DNA from: Erwinia tracheiphila
Lineage (GTDB): Bacteria; Pseudomonadota; Gammaproteobacteria; Enterobacterales; Enterobacteriaceae
Reading direction: 5' to 3'
Length of the DNA stretch: 64,000 nucleotides
NCBI RefSeq assembly: GCF_021365465.1
Contig: NZ_CP089932.1
Location: forward strand, 1,054,001 to 1,118,000
Both the position numbers and the translations under genes were made by a program. Shown piece after piece: positions 38,336-47,119 of this stretch; position 1 is the stretch's first letter; each line of letters begins with the position of its first letter. The notes under the pieces are model-generated. The model was given only the letters and a program-made list of their open reading frames with translations, did no database searches and was not told the origin of the DNA.

Positions 38336-39540
38336 CACTCTGCAAAAATATATCAGCACAGTTAATGCGGCTGGGCTTACCGTTATGCAAACAGGCACCC
38401 CGGCATGACTTACCGCCCGACAAAGACACGGTATTACCGCAGCGACTGCGAATTTTCTCCATTTTTATCAGTATGTTACGGTAGTTACCCAATTGGCATC
38501 GCCGCCGACAGGCGCTTCGCCAACGCGTTTCAGCGCACCGCTTTGCGGATCAATGGCATAACTGCCGATGACCGCGCTTTTCTCCCCGCTGGCAACCAGC
38601 CAGCGACCATCGGCGGTAATGTCCATGCTGCGAGGCTGTTTTTCCACCTGCCAGCTACCGACCAGCGTCAGTTTTCCATCGCTGCGACTAACCTGATACC
38701 CTGTTATGGTGCTGCTGGTGCGTTCGCTGACGTAAAGAAACTGCCCGTCAGGGGTGATATGAATATCTGCTGCCCAGATACGCGGTGTGGTATCGTTGTA
38801 GCTGGCGGTGCGTTCGATCCCGTGTGCAAGATGATACTGTGCGGCAACGGCATTGGCGGTTTCCATCACCTTTACCAGCTTGCCGTTGGCTGCGCGTTTG
38901 AACTGGGTAATAATGCCGCCCATTTCTCCCAGATTATAAAGATAGCGATTGTCCGGTGACATCACCGAATGACGCGGACCGTTTTCTGCGGCGGTGCTGA
39001 CAAAGCCACTGCCCAGCGCCGACAGTTCACCCTCCTGACTCAGTGTTAGCTGAAGCACCCGGTCGGTGCCGAGGTTGCCGACATAGACATTTTTTCCGCT
39101 GGCATCAACCACGGCGGAATGTGCGGCATGTCCGGTTTTATAGCGGCCAGCCGGTGGCGCAATCACCTGACCGTTCTCTGCCAGACGATAGACGTCAACC
39201 ACATCACTGTCGTAGGATGCTGTCAGCAGAAAGCGGCCCTGCTTATCGGTACTGACCCAGGGATAACTTGCGGCAGCAGGCACCTCGCCATCTTTGCTCA
39301 ACGCCCCGGTTTGCGGGTTAATACGCCAGCTCATCAGCTTAAACGGTGTGCTACGGACTGCCGTGTATAACAGGTGACCGTCGGCACTGAGTGCCATTGG
39401 CATAACTTTGCCACCAGCGGCGGTATGGTCGAGCAATTGCAATGCGCCGTTTTGCTCGTTAAGCGCGTAGCGGGCAACAGTGCCGTCATCGGCTTCAGAA
39501 ACATAAACGAAGGTTTGCGCCATTAACGGTGTACTTACAA

Positions 39541-40855
39541 GGGACTTCCCCGATCATGGTGGGAGACTCAGAACGCCATGTTCAGCTTCCCGTAGTGGAA
39601 CATTACGCCCAGCTTGAACCGTTCTTTATTCCTGAAGCCCCGTGACTTGATCCTCAGCAACCGTATTTTACTGTTCAGAGACTCCGCATTGCCGTTCGAT
39701 ACCCGGTTTTTCATCGCATTCAGAATGCCGTAAAGCCGCTTTGCCACCATGCGGGCAATGCTGACCATGAGTGGTATGCCGGTGTCTTTAGCCATCGCCA
39801 TCCATTCCTGCCACAACTTACGGCTATGGTCGTCATAGCGGCGGTGCCACAGATCGCGGGCAAGCTCTTTCATTACCCAGCACTGGTTCGTTTGCGGTAA
39901 CACCAGCCGGGCAACTTCTAACCTCTCAGCGCGGCGCCCAAAGCGATTTTGTTTGCTGTAAAACCATAAGTAGCGTGAGCGGTGGGCGTCTTTCCTGTCT
40001 GACGACGGGATCTGTTTCATCTCAGCCTGACGGGTTTTATCAACGATGGCGCACAACATTTTTGCCACATGGAAGTGATCGAAGGCGATTTTATCCACGG
40101 CATTGGGGAGATGGATGCGTGCAGCACTGATATAGGCCGTGTTCATGTCCATAGACAGCGTTTTTATCTCTTCAAGCTGGTGATCTCTCAGGCTACGCAG
40201 ATAACTGGCAAGACTTTCTACACCGCGATCGTCGGTCAGTTGCAAAGCGCGTCCCTGCCTGTCAGAGATAACGGTGACGTACTGGTGTCCTTTTTTGAAC
40301 CCGACTTCATCCACGCAGAGATGACGGGCCGATAAGGGTTGTTTTATCCGGGCCAGGCCTCGTTTTACTGCGCGCATCATGATGCCGTCCACGGCATTCC
40401 AACTGAGTTTGAGCTGCTTTCTGACAGCATCCACGGTGCTAATTTTCAGCCATGAAAGAACAAAGGCTTCGAACAACAGGGTGTAGCGGCTGCCTGGCCC
40501 CGCCCACGGAACCGGCAGTGTCTGGCAACCGTGCTCGGGGCAGTCAATGCGGGGTACATCAGCTTCAACCAGCGTGGTGAATTGACAGGTATCGAGGTGA
40601 CGCCATTTGCGACGCCGGTGGTCATGTATGGGGCAGGATTTACCGCATGTTGGACAGGTCAGTTGAGTGTGCCCGACAATGCCGACAATCACAGTCACTG
40701 AACCAGATTTTTCATCAAGAGAAAGGGATTTTACCTGCCACGGTGCGGACAGGTTAAGGATATGGGCATAGAGGGACTTTTCGTCCATGGCAGACTCCTC
40801 AGAAAATCAAGACTGCCATCATAATGCCCTTAGCCACCACAACAGGGGAAGACCC
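39541..40855 (-). mobile_element. ISL3-family element (1315 bp) with 8-bp target duplication
   Basis: Ends GGGACTTCCCC (left) and the complement of GGGTCTTCCCC (right) are imperfect inverted repeats. The direct repeat ACTTACAA flanks it at 39533-39540 and 40856-40863. An 8-bp duplication and these ends fit ISL3. It carries one transposase gene. Confidence 0.93.
39568..40788 (-). CDS. ISL3-family transposase
   Basis: A 406-residue transposase. The N-terminal zinc-finger region (QLTCPTCGKSCPIHDHRRRK, then RIDCPEHGC) and HTH precede the DDE domain, with LCVDEVGFKKGHQYVTVISD, ETLSMDMNTAYISA-like and the C-terminal SNGNAESLNSKIRLLRIKSR with its Glu. Full length and apparently active. Confidence 0.94.
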   Translation of the reverse strand: MDEKSLYAHILNLSAPWQVKSLSLDEKSGSVTVIVGIVGHTQLTCPTCGKSCPIHDHRRRKWRHLDTCQFTTLVEADVPRIDCPEHGCQTLPVPWAGPGSRYTLLFEAFVLSWLKISTVDAVRKQLKLSWNAVDGIMMRAVKRGLARIKQPLSARHLCVDEVGFKKGHQYVTVISDRQGRALQLTDDRGVESLASYLRSLRDHQLEEIKTLSMDMNTAYISAARIHLPNAVDKIAFDHFHVAKMLCAIVDKTRQAEMKQIPSSDRKDAHRSRYLWFYSKQNRFGRRAERLEVARLVLPQTNQCWVMKELARDLWHRRYDDHSRKLWQEWMAMAKDTGIPLMVSIARMVAKRLYGILNAMKNRVSNGNAESLNSKIRLLRIKSRGFRNKERFKLGVMFHYGKLNMAF

Positions 40856-40893
40856 ACTTACAACCAGTAATGCGGCCGCGTACAGACTTTTTC

Positions 40894-41229
40894 TCATACT
40901 CTTTCCTTGCGCAACAGGGCGGGACGGTGGGCATCAAAATGCCAGTGATTAATCAAACGCGGCGTACCGGGCGCATCATTACGGTTTTTATCCGACAGTG
41001 CGCAATACAATGCGTTAAGCTTTTCTATGCGGGCCATCAATGCCTTTAGCATCATACTGTTGGCTACCTCAAAGTACATAGCCGATAAAGAAAATGCCGC
41101 ACAGGGAAGGACTGATACCGACATCGGCTTGCTGTCGTTTTTTATAAAAATAACGGTGGCGTGGTCGATTGGATTCAGTATCGGGATAATGCGGCCGGAC
41201 AGCATCGGCGCGATCTGCGGATAATTCAA
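40894..41229 (-). CDS. unrecognised 111-residue ORF overlapping the lactonase start
   Basis: The frame ends with a TGA that overlaps the lactonase ATG (ATGA), a coupling often seen in real operons. The product (start MNYPQIAPMLSGRIIPILN, end NHWHFDAHRPALLRKERV) matches no family I recognise and lacks clear membrane or signal features. It could be the tail of a larger gene, since similar-looking residues continue upstream of this ATG. The opposite strand also has a short open frame. Low confidence that it is a native gene. Confidence 0.35.
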   Translation of the reverse strand: MNYPQIAPMLSGRIIPILNPIDHATVIFIKNDSKPMSVSVLPCAAFSLSAMYFEVANSMMLKALMARIEKLNALYCALSDKNRNDAPGTPRLINHWHFDAHRPALLRKERV

Positions 41230-41461
41230 AATAATGTCGGGCCATGATGCCTTACCTGCCAGGTGATGAACAATGCTTCAGATATACGCAGCGGCGCGGT
41301 GGGGCGCTATGGATAACTGCCAGAGAATACTTGTGCTATCACACGAAGTGTTAACAAATTCATATCGTTAAATGAATATCCTGTTACGTGTTTTTATTCA
41401 GAGATGTGCATTAGGTGGGGGCTGAAAGCTGACTAAACGCAATCTGCTCTGGTTTCTGTAT

Positions 41462-41490
41462 AAAAAACCGGTCTGCGGGACCGGTTTTTT
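41462..41490. terminator. bidirectional terminator after yhgN
   Basis: AAAAAACCGGTC-TGCG-GGACCGGTTTTTT: a GC stem with A and T tracts on both sides, 17 bases beyond the yhgN stop. Confidence 0.85.
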
Positions 41491-41507
41491 GCCTGGCAAA
41501 GCGCAGG

Positions 41508-42104
41508 TCAGATTTTAAGATAGATGCGGATGCCGTTGAGAAACATCTGTGTTGCCAGCATGATCAGAATCAATCCCATCAAGCGCTCCAGCGCATTGAC
41601 GCCTTTTTCCCCCAGCAGGCGCAGGAACAGTCCTGACAGCAGCAATACCACTACCGTTGCGCCCCAGGCAATCAGCAATGCGCCGACCAGATGCGACATT
41701 ATTTTCTCCGGGTACTGGTGTGAAAGCAGCATTAGCGTGGCCAGCAGCGATGGCCCGGCAACCAGCGGAATTGCCAGCGGCACCAGAAAGGGTTCTTCTC
41801 CGGCCGGGAGGCCGCTGCTGCTGTTTTCGTGTGAGGGAAAAATCATTTTGATAGCAATCAGGAACAGAATAATACCGCCGGAAATTGATACTGTTTCGGT
41901 ACTCAGATTGAGGAAAGCCAGAACTTTTTCGCCGGTAAACAGGAACAGCAGCATAATCACCAGGGCAATCAGCATCTCGCGAATAAGCACCACCCGGCGA
42001 CGTTTTGGCTCCAGATGCTTTAAAACCGACATAAAAATGGGCAGATTGCCCAGCGGGTCCATCATCAGCAATAATAATATTGTGGCGGAGATCATTTCAT
42101 TCAT
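41508..42104 (-). CDS. yhgN: MarC-family inner-membrane protein YhgN
   Basis: A 198-residue protein with six predicted membrane helices. It has the family start ATILLLLMMDPLGNLPIF, LTIGG-like SISGGIILFLIAIKMIF and the second repeat PLAIPLVAGPSLLATLMLL. The MarC family was once called NAAT transporters; its substrate is not established. Adjacent divergent asd is the E. coli order (yhgN-asd), which supports the gene name. Intact, with its own terminator. Confidence 0.9.
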   Translation of the reverse strand: MNEMISATILLLLMMDPLGNLPIFMSVLKHLEPKRRRVVLIREMLIALVIMLLFLFTGEKVLAFLNLSTETVSISGGIILFLIAIKMIFPSHENSSSGLPAGEEPFLVPLAIPLVAGPSLLATLMLLSHQYPEKIMSHLVGALLIAWGATVVVLLLSGLFLRLLGEKGVNALERLMGLILIMLATQMFLNGIRIYLKI

Positions 42105-42371
42105 CGTGATTTTTCTCTTAATTTATACGGTTCTATGCAGGTTATAAGCAGTTCTGCTGAAAATTCATCGCTAATCGATTTAATTCACTTGCCACTTTTT
42201 CAGCATTTTGTAAGGTATCCACCCTATCGGATTCTTATGACATTTATTGTAACAGGCCAACGTCACTGTCGCAGTTAGTTTGCTTTTCACCAACGCACAT
42301 CTTCACTGTGAGACCTGCGAACACTGCCAGAAAGTAACATGGCCATAAATTCAGTCTGGAGCAGGTACAAA

Positions 42372-43481
42372 ATGAAAACAGTAGGACTTATGGGTTGGCG
42401 CGGCATGGTTGGCTCCGTGCTGATGCAGCGTATGGCAGAAGAGCGTGATTTTGACGCGATCCACCCGGTCTTTTTCTCCACTTCACAACACGGCCAGGCC
42501 GCACCGGACTTTGGTGGGCACTCCGCTGGCGTATTGCAGGATGCTTACGATCTTGATGCCCTGAAGGCGCTGGATATTATCATCACCTGCCAGGGCGGCG
42601 ATTATACCACCGATATTTATCCGAAACTGCGTGCGTCAGGCTGGCAGGGATACTGGGTCGATGCGGCGTCCACCCTGCGTATGAAGGACGATGCGCTGAT
42701 CATTCTTGACCCGGTTAATCACGATGTTATTCGCCAGGGGCTGGGCCGCGGTATTAAAACCTTTGCCGGTGGTAACTGCACCGTCAGCCTGATGCTGATG
42801 TCGCTGGGCGGTCTGTTTGCTAATGACCTGGTCGAGTGGGCGTCTGTCGCCACCTACCAGGCGGCCTCCGGCGGTGGTGCACGCCATATGCGCGAGCTGC
42901 TGAGTCAAATGGGTATGCTGCACGATCATGTAGCAAAAGAGCTGCAAAATCCGGCATCCGCTATACTCGATATCGAACGCAAAGTCACGGAAATGAGCCG
43001 CAGCGGCGTGCTGCCGACCGATAACTTTGGTGTTCCGCTGGCGGGCAGCCTGATTCCATGGATCGACAAGCAGCTGGAAAATGGTCAGAGCCGCGAAGAG
43101 TGGAAAGGGCAGGCAGAAACCAACAAAATTCTGCAGCCAGCCGCCACTATTCCGGTCGATGGGCTGTGCGTACGCGTCGGTGCACTGCGCTGCCACAGCC
43201 AGGCCTTCACGCTGAAACTGAAGAAAGACATCCCGATGACGGAGATCGAACAGCTGCTCGCGGCGCATAATGACTGGGTGAAGGTGGTGCCTAACGATCG
43301 CGAGCTGACCATGCGTGAGCTGACGCCAGCTGCGATAACCGGCACGTTAAACACCCCGGTGGGCCGCTTGCGCAAGCTGAACATGGGGCCGGAATACCTT
43401 TCTGCCTTCACCGTGGGCGATCAGCTGCTCTGGGGCGCGGCTGAACCGCTGCGTCGCATGCTGCGGCTGCTGGTGGACTAA
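42372..43481 (+). CDS. asd: aspartate-semialdehyde dehydrogenase
   Basis: Asd reduces aspartyl phosphate with NADPH to aspartate semialdehyde for lysine/DAP, threonine and methionine synthesis. The 369-residue product is collinear with E. coli Asd. It has the NADP-binding start [18 protein letters not shown], active-site Cys in [24 protein letters not shown], and His in [15 protein letters not shown] use ATG 42372 (MKTVGLMGW) rather than the upstream in-frame ATG 42339, which adds unrelated residues. An imperfect hairpin (CGGTGCC...GGCACCG, 43488-43513) after the stop is cut by IS1. Confidence 0.96.
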   Translation: MKTVGLMGWRGMVGSVLMQRMAEERDFDAIHPVFFSTSQHGQAAPDFGGHSAGVLQDAYDLDALKALDIIITCQGGDYTTDIYPKLRASGWQGYWVDAASTLRMKDDALIILDPVNHDVIRQGLGRGIKTFAGGNCTVSLMLMSLGGLFANDLVEWASVATYQAASGGGARHMRELLSQMGMLHDHVAKELQNPASAILDIERKVTEMSRSGVLPTDNFGVPLAGSLIPWIDKQLENGQSREEWKGQAETNKILQPAATIPVDGLCVRVGALRCHSQAFTLKLKKDIPMTEIEQLLAAHNDWVKVVPNDRELTMRELTPAAITGTLNTPVGRLRKLNMGPEYLSAFTVGDQLLWGAAEPLRRMLRLLVD

Positions 43482-43573
43482 CCTGAACGGTGCCTTCAGC
43501 AGTGGGGGCACCGAAAATCTGGTCGTGACGCAGACTTGCTGATCACGTATGCTTTGCGCTTTGGATGTAACAT

Positions 43574-43849
43574 ATGGCTAAAGTTGATGTCGTCTGCCCT
43601 CAGTGCAATGAAACTCATGCTGTACGATGTAACGGACATTCAGCATCCGGTGCCCAACGTTACATCTGCAAGCATTGTTCAAAGACCTTTCTGCTCAATT
43701 TTAGCTACTCCGGTGCCAAACCAGACACACACCAGACCATTGTTAATATGGCCATGAATGGTTCCGGATGTCGCGATACCGCACGGGTTCTCGGTATCAG
43801 CCTCAATACGGTTCTGCGGCACGTAAAAAAATTTCCCCAAAGCAGGTAG
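43574..43849 (+). CDS. insA: IS1 InsA (copy B)
   Basis: 91 residues, differing from copy A at three positions (TFLLNF for TFQLNF, MNGSGC for MNGYGC, KFPQSR for KFRQSR). Zinc finger and HTH are preserved, and the A-run frameshift site follows. Confidence 0.9.
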   Translation: MAKVDVVCPQCNETHAVRCNGHSASGAQRYICKHCSKTFLLNFSYSGAKPDTHQTIVNMAMNGSGCRDTARVLGISLNTVLRHVKKFPQSR

Positions 43850-44271
43850 CTGAGAATATCGACCCCGAAACGGAGGTTGTTATCTGCTGTGAAGCCGGTG
43901 AACAATGGTCTTACGTGCGGTGTAAAAGCAATCCCCGGTGGTTGTTCTATGCTTATGACCGTATCCGCAAACGTGCTCTGGCCCATGTCTTCGGCCCGAG
44001 AAATGCCCCGACCCTGCGACGATTGCTGGCCCTGTTAAGCAAATTTAACCTTGCCTTTTATATGACAGATGCCTGGCCGGTTTATAAAGTTCTGTTAAGT
44101 GCAACAAGCCACGTGGTGAGCAAGAAATATACCCAACGGACAGAACGACATAATCTTAATCTTCGCACACATATCAAACGACTGACCCGCAGAACAATTT
44201 GCTTTTCGAAGTCAGAGGAAATGCGCGATAAGATCATCGGTTGGTATCTTACTCTTCATCATTATCAATAA
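43768..44271 (+). CDS. insB: IS1 InsB' (copy B)
   Basis: Continues InsA by a -1 shift at about 43834 (ISPKQVAENIDPETE onward). The catalytic domain is complete, with two substitutions against copy A (TSHVVS, EEMRDK). Residues before the shift site are not native. Confidence 0.88.
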   Translation: MSRYRTGSRYQPQYGSAARKKISPKQVAENIDPETEVVICCEAGEQWSYVRCKSNPRWLFYAYDRIRKRALAHVFGPRNAPTLRRLLALLSKFNLAFYMTDAWPVYKVLLSATSHVVSKKYTQRTERHNLNLRTHIKRLTRRTICFSKSEEMRDKIIGWYLTLHHYQ

Positions 44272-44398
44272 ATCTGCGTCACGACCTGATTCCTCATCCG
44301 GGCAGGCCGCAACTACTGAGGTAGAGCCAATATAGTGCTTAATAATATGCAGCATAACGTTTTTTTCACTTTTCCATGTCTCCATAATGTAGGGCTGG

Positions 44399-44674
44399 TT
44401 ACGGATATTCCTGGCGAGCATGCAATACCCGCAGAATTTCTATTTCAAAATCATCAATGTGGTAGACAACTAAATAGTTCGGATGGACAACGATTTCGCG
44501 AGTGCCAGCAACTCTGCCAGGACGATAAAGATAAGGATGCTGAGGGAGGTTTTCGGCTACATGTACTATCTGTTGATGTAATTTTCGACTCGCAACAGGG
44601 TTATATTGTTCAATATAATCAATAATGTCGGCTAAATCGTTGAGCGCTGATTCCTTCCATTTAACCCATTGCAC
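44399..44674 (-). CDS. ParE/RelE-family toxin
   Basis: A 91-residue toxin with the ParE fold pattern: KWKESALNDLADIIDYIEQYNP, KLHQQIVHVAENLPQHPYLY, RPGRVAGTREIVVHPNYLVVY and a final IEILRVLHARQEYP. ParE-type toxins usually poison gyrase; RelE types cut mRNA. The AGTRE...YLVVY core favours ParE. Its start overlaps the antitoxin end by 14 bases, giving coupled translation. Confidence 0.9.
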   Translation of the reverse strand: MQWVKWKESALNDLADIIDYIEQYNPVASRKLHQQIVHVAENLPQHPYLYRPGRVAGTREIVVHPNYLVVYHIDDFEIEILRVLHARQEYP

Positions 44675-44861
44675 GCTTTGCCCTCAAGGTCCGTCTCTCT
44701 TCCAGCATTGCTTCCAGCTTTGCCATTGCATCATCGTGAGGAATACCCGGACGTGGGTCGTCCAGCGCGACCTGAACCTTAGCCCGGAACCAGCGATCAT
44801 AGCTGTCAGCCTGCTCCTGAGTCTCAAATTCAGACACGATGGGGGACAGTTTAGTGGTCAT
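44661..44861 (-). CDS. cognate type II antitoxin
   Basis: A 66-residue acidic-then-basic protein (TTKLSPIVSEFETQEQADSY, DDPRPGIPHDDAMAKLEAML) resembling the short antitoxins paired with ParE toxins of this group. It is encoded directly upstream of the toxin and overlaps it. Such modules stabilise plasmids and ICEs; here the pair sits at the edge of the conjugation block. Intact. Confidence 0.85.
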   Translation of the reverse strand: MTTKLSPIVSEFETQEQADSYDRWFRAKVQVALDDPRPGIPHDDAMAKLEAMLEERRTLRAKRAMG

Positions 44862-45157
44862 TTTCTTCGTTCCTTATGCTGCTGGCCTTTTGACCAGTAT
44901 AGCCTTTTGCGCCCTTTAGTCCAAGCCGGGATAACTCGGTGAAATAGCAAGCCTGCGCGTCTTTTCACCGGGTTGCCGTGGCCTGCGGGGAGCGCAAGCC
45001 CGCTTGTGCCGGGGTGGCAAAGAACCCCGATGGCGCGAGACGCGCCACGCTATGGATTCATCCTGAAATTTTCAAATTCTCCATTCTGGTTGTTTGCTGA
45101 CCTTCACTCTCCTTTTCGCCCGTCTTGGCCTGCATCCATTGATAAAAGGAGGTTTAT

Positions 45158-45640
45158 ATGCACATCACACCGCTGCGGGCGGTATGTCTGGCTGGTTGTT
45201 TGTTCAGCTCGTTACCCCTTTACGCCGGGGAGAAAGACGAGCTGGCGCTGCTCATGAAACAACTCGATCAGCTTCAGTCCAGCCTGGAACGCGCCCGCGT
45301 GGTGTCGGTTCAGAACGGCCATGATGGTCGTTTTTATTTTGACTACCTGCGGGCGACAAAGGACATCAGCACGATGCGCCGTGGGATCGCGTTTTACCTT
45401 GAACCTTCACGCGCCCAGCCCTCCGCATTTAAAGCCGCCACCGGCAACGTGGAACCTACGGTTCTGAATCTGCTGTTTATTGGTTCACTGCTTGCCCTGC
45501 TCATTCTGTAGGTGGGGTGGGGGCTGGTTCATGTTTACCTGGGATATGCAGCGGGGAACGTTAAAGCCTCTGCGCTTCAGCGCATTGCGGTACGTGTCGT
45601 TATTTTTCTACTGGTCAGTCTGTTCCTGTTCGCCAGTTAA
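45158..45640 (+). pseudogene. RAQPRD-family ICE protein fused to TIGR03758-family ICE protein
   Basis: From ATG 45158 a signal peptide (AVCLAGCLFSSLPLYAG) and the helical RAQPRD body (DFDYLRATKDI-type, DISTMRRGIAFYLEPSRAQP) are followed in frame by SAFKAATGNVEPTVLNLLFI, the start of the next small ICE protein. A deletion has removed the RAQPRD stop and the neighbour's start. An in-frame TAG at 45509-45511, where the family has Trp, interrupts the membrane segment; VGWGLVHVYLGYAAGNVKAS then continues to a natural stop at 45640. Both proteins belong to the MPF-G type IV secretion set of SPI-7/PFGI-like ICEs. Readthrough would give a chimera; as written, it is broken. Confidence 0.82.
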
Positions 45641-45676
45641 CCCGTAATTCTTCTTTTAATTTGTAAGAAAACAACG

Positions 45677-46054
45677 ATGAATTTTCACTCTCTTTTCTCC
45701 TGTCTTCGTCGAATGACCCGTTGCGCTTACCAGGCAGCGGCACTGTTGGTTGTGGGCGTAGTTACGTCAGCACAGGCAGCGCTACCCACGGTCGAAGGCC
45801 CGAAAACCAGCACTGACAGTTCGTTTTACGGTCAGATTTCCGGCTATGTTAACGATGGCATTGTGCTGGGCGGTCTGATTCTGGCCGCTGTAGCGCTACT
45901 GGTCGTTGCCAGCGCCATTATTGCTACTTTTGCTGAGGTTCAGCAGGGGAAATGCACCTGGGCCAAGTTCGGCATGCTGGTTGTGGTCGGTATCGTTCTG
46001 GTGGTCACGGTTATCTGGCTGGCAACCAAAGCCGCCACGGTCATCGTCGGATAA
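45677..46054 (+). CDS. TIGR03745-family ICE membrane protein
   Basis: A 125-residue small membrane protein of the ICE conjugation system: signal-like N-terminus (AALLVVGVVTSAQAALPTVE), then two hydrophobic helices (DGIVLGGLILAAVALLVVAS and FGMLVVVGIVLVVTVIWLA). Size and two-helix form resemble VirB2-like pilins, but that role is inferred. It follows the RAQPRD/TIGR03758 fusion in normal ICE gene order. Intact. Confidence 0.88.
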   Translation: MNFHSLFSCLRRMTRCAYQAAALLVVGVVTSAQAALPTVEGPKTSTDSSFYGQISGYVNDGIVLGGLILAAVALLVVASAIIATFAEVQQGKCTWAKFGMLVVVGIVLVVTVIWLATKAATVIVG

Positions 46055-46065
46055 GGCGGACAGGT

Positions 46066-46228
46066 ATGGCGACTATCACTTTTTTGCCTGACAGGCTGAA
46101 TGCGGAACCCATCGTGTTCAAGGGGTTTACCACGCCTGAGCTGTTTATGACGGCGGGGGCCAGCGTGCTGGGCAGCGGCTGGAAGCAGCCTCCCTGCCGG
46201 AGCCGGAGAAAACGTCAGGAGCAAAACC
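46066..46228 (+). pseudogene. TIGR03750-family ICE protein, truncated by deletion
   Basis: ATG 46066 opens MATITFLPDRLNAEPIVFKG and FTTPELFMTAGASVLG, the conserved first ~40 residues of this ~120-residue membrane protein. At about 46180 the reading changes abruptly to unrelated residues. A second frame just beyond gives LPEPEKTSGAKP and a TGA overlapping the next start, plausibly the last residues of the TIGR03746-family protein normally found between these genes. One deletion probably removed most of both. Confidence 0.75.
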
Positions 46229-47119
46229 GTGAGGATCAGCATGCTGATAGCGCCAGCCCTGCTGCTGGCATCCGTTGCCGCCCAGGCCGTTGAGCTGATG
46301 AAGTGGGAGCGCATTCCGTTGCAGATCCCGCTTGTCGTCGGGCAGGAGCGTATCGTCTTTGTGAATAAAAACGTGCGTGTCGGTTTTCCGCCCTCGCTGA
46401 ATGACCGACTGCGTATTCAGAGCGCCGGCGGCGTGGTGTATCTCGATGCGAAATCGGCGTTTCCGGTCACCCGTATCGAGCTGCAAAACAAGGAGAACGG
46501 CGAAATCATTCTGCTGGACGTCTCGGCGACGCCGGGGAAAAACACGCCGGAGCCTGTGAAGATCGTCTATGACGGAGAGGTGGTCACCGCCGCCGCCAGT
46601 GACAAACAGACGGTGAGCGGTGATGGCGACAGCGCTGGCCGTCAGCCGGCGCAGAGTGACAGCACGCCCGCCAGCCGCAAACCGCCAAAGCTTAACGCGC
46701 CGTTGCCGGTGGTGCTGACCCGCTATGCGGCACAGAGTCTTTACGGGCCGCTGCGCACCGTCGAAGCGGTTCCCGGTATCAGCCCGGTGTCGCTGAAGCT
46801 GCCGTCGAACCTCACCACCGTGATGCCGTCCGAGCCGGTAATGGTGACACCGATGGCGGCGTGGAGCCTTCAGGGCAGCAGCGTGGTGGCCTTACAGGTA
46901 CGTAATCGCTCTGCTGATAAGGTCGTTCTTGACCCGCGCGTTATTGAAGATCAGTTCACCACCGCCACCTTTCAGCACCGCTGGCTGGGGCGGGCCGGCA
47001 CCCCGGAGGATACCTCCGTACTGTATCTGGTTACCTCCGGGCGACCGGAGAGCGCATTTATTGCCGAACCGTCCGTGACCAGACCCACCGGCAAACGCGC
47101 CCGACAGGAGAAGAAATAA
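46229..47119 (+). CDS. TIGR03749-family ICE protein
   Basis: A 296-residue exported protein with signal peptide MRISMLIAPALLLASVAAQAVE, then the beta-rich conserved part (MKWERIPLQIPLVVGQERIV, GFPPSLNDRLRIQSAGGVVY) and a low-complexity middle. It corresponds to a periplasmic component of the conjugation channel, possibly VirB9/TraK-like by position and beta content. The start is a GTG or the ATG six codons in. It overlaps the following gene by one base. Intact. Confidence 0.88.
   Translation: MRISMLIAPALLLASVAAQAVELMKWERIPLQIPLVVGQERIVFVNKNVRVGFPPSLNDRLRIQSAGGVVYLDAKSAFPVTRIELQNKENGEIILLDVSATPGKNTPEPVKIVYDGEVVTAAASDKQTVSGDGDSAGRQPAQSDSTPASRKPPKLNAPLPVVLTRYAAQSLYGPLRTVEAVPGISPVSLKLPSNLTTVMPSEPVMVTPMAAWSLQGSSVVALQVRNRSADKVVLDPRVIEDQFTTATFQHRWLGRAGTPEDTSVLYLVTSGRPESAFIAEPSVTRPTGKRARQEKK

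Larger units (their letters stand above)
38468..40897 (-). pseudogene. periplasmic lactonase (6-phosphogluconolactonase-like propeller), split by an ISL3 element
   Basis: Excising 39541-40855 and one 8-bp duplication restores MRKSLYAAALLVVSTPLMAQ, a signal peptide with an AxA-like cleavage site, directly followed by TFVYVSEADDGTVARY. The mature part is an intact seven-bladed propeller of the lactonase family (repeats such as HLLYTAVRSTP, GRFLLTASYDS, KNVYVGNLGTD, FLYVSERTSST). The ATG in ...PLMAQ at 39523 still opens a 351-codon frame, so a cytosolic, signal-less product could be made if transcribed. The substrate is unknown; family members hydrolyse sugar lactones. Confidence 0.88.
43521..44286 (+). 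mobile_element. IS1 copy B, complete, no target duplication
   Basis: 766 bp with the same terminal GGTCGTGACG/CGTCACGACC ends as copy A and only scattered base differences. The flanks (CGAAAATCT left, TGATTCCTC right) do not form the expected 9-bp direct repeat. It therefore sits at a deletion or rearrangement junction between asd and the mobile region. Confidence 0.93.
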
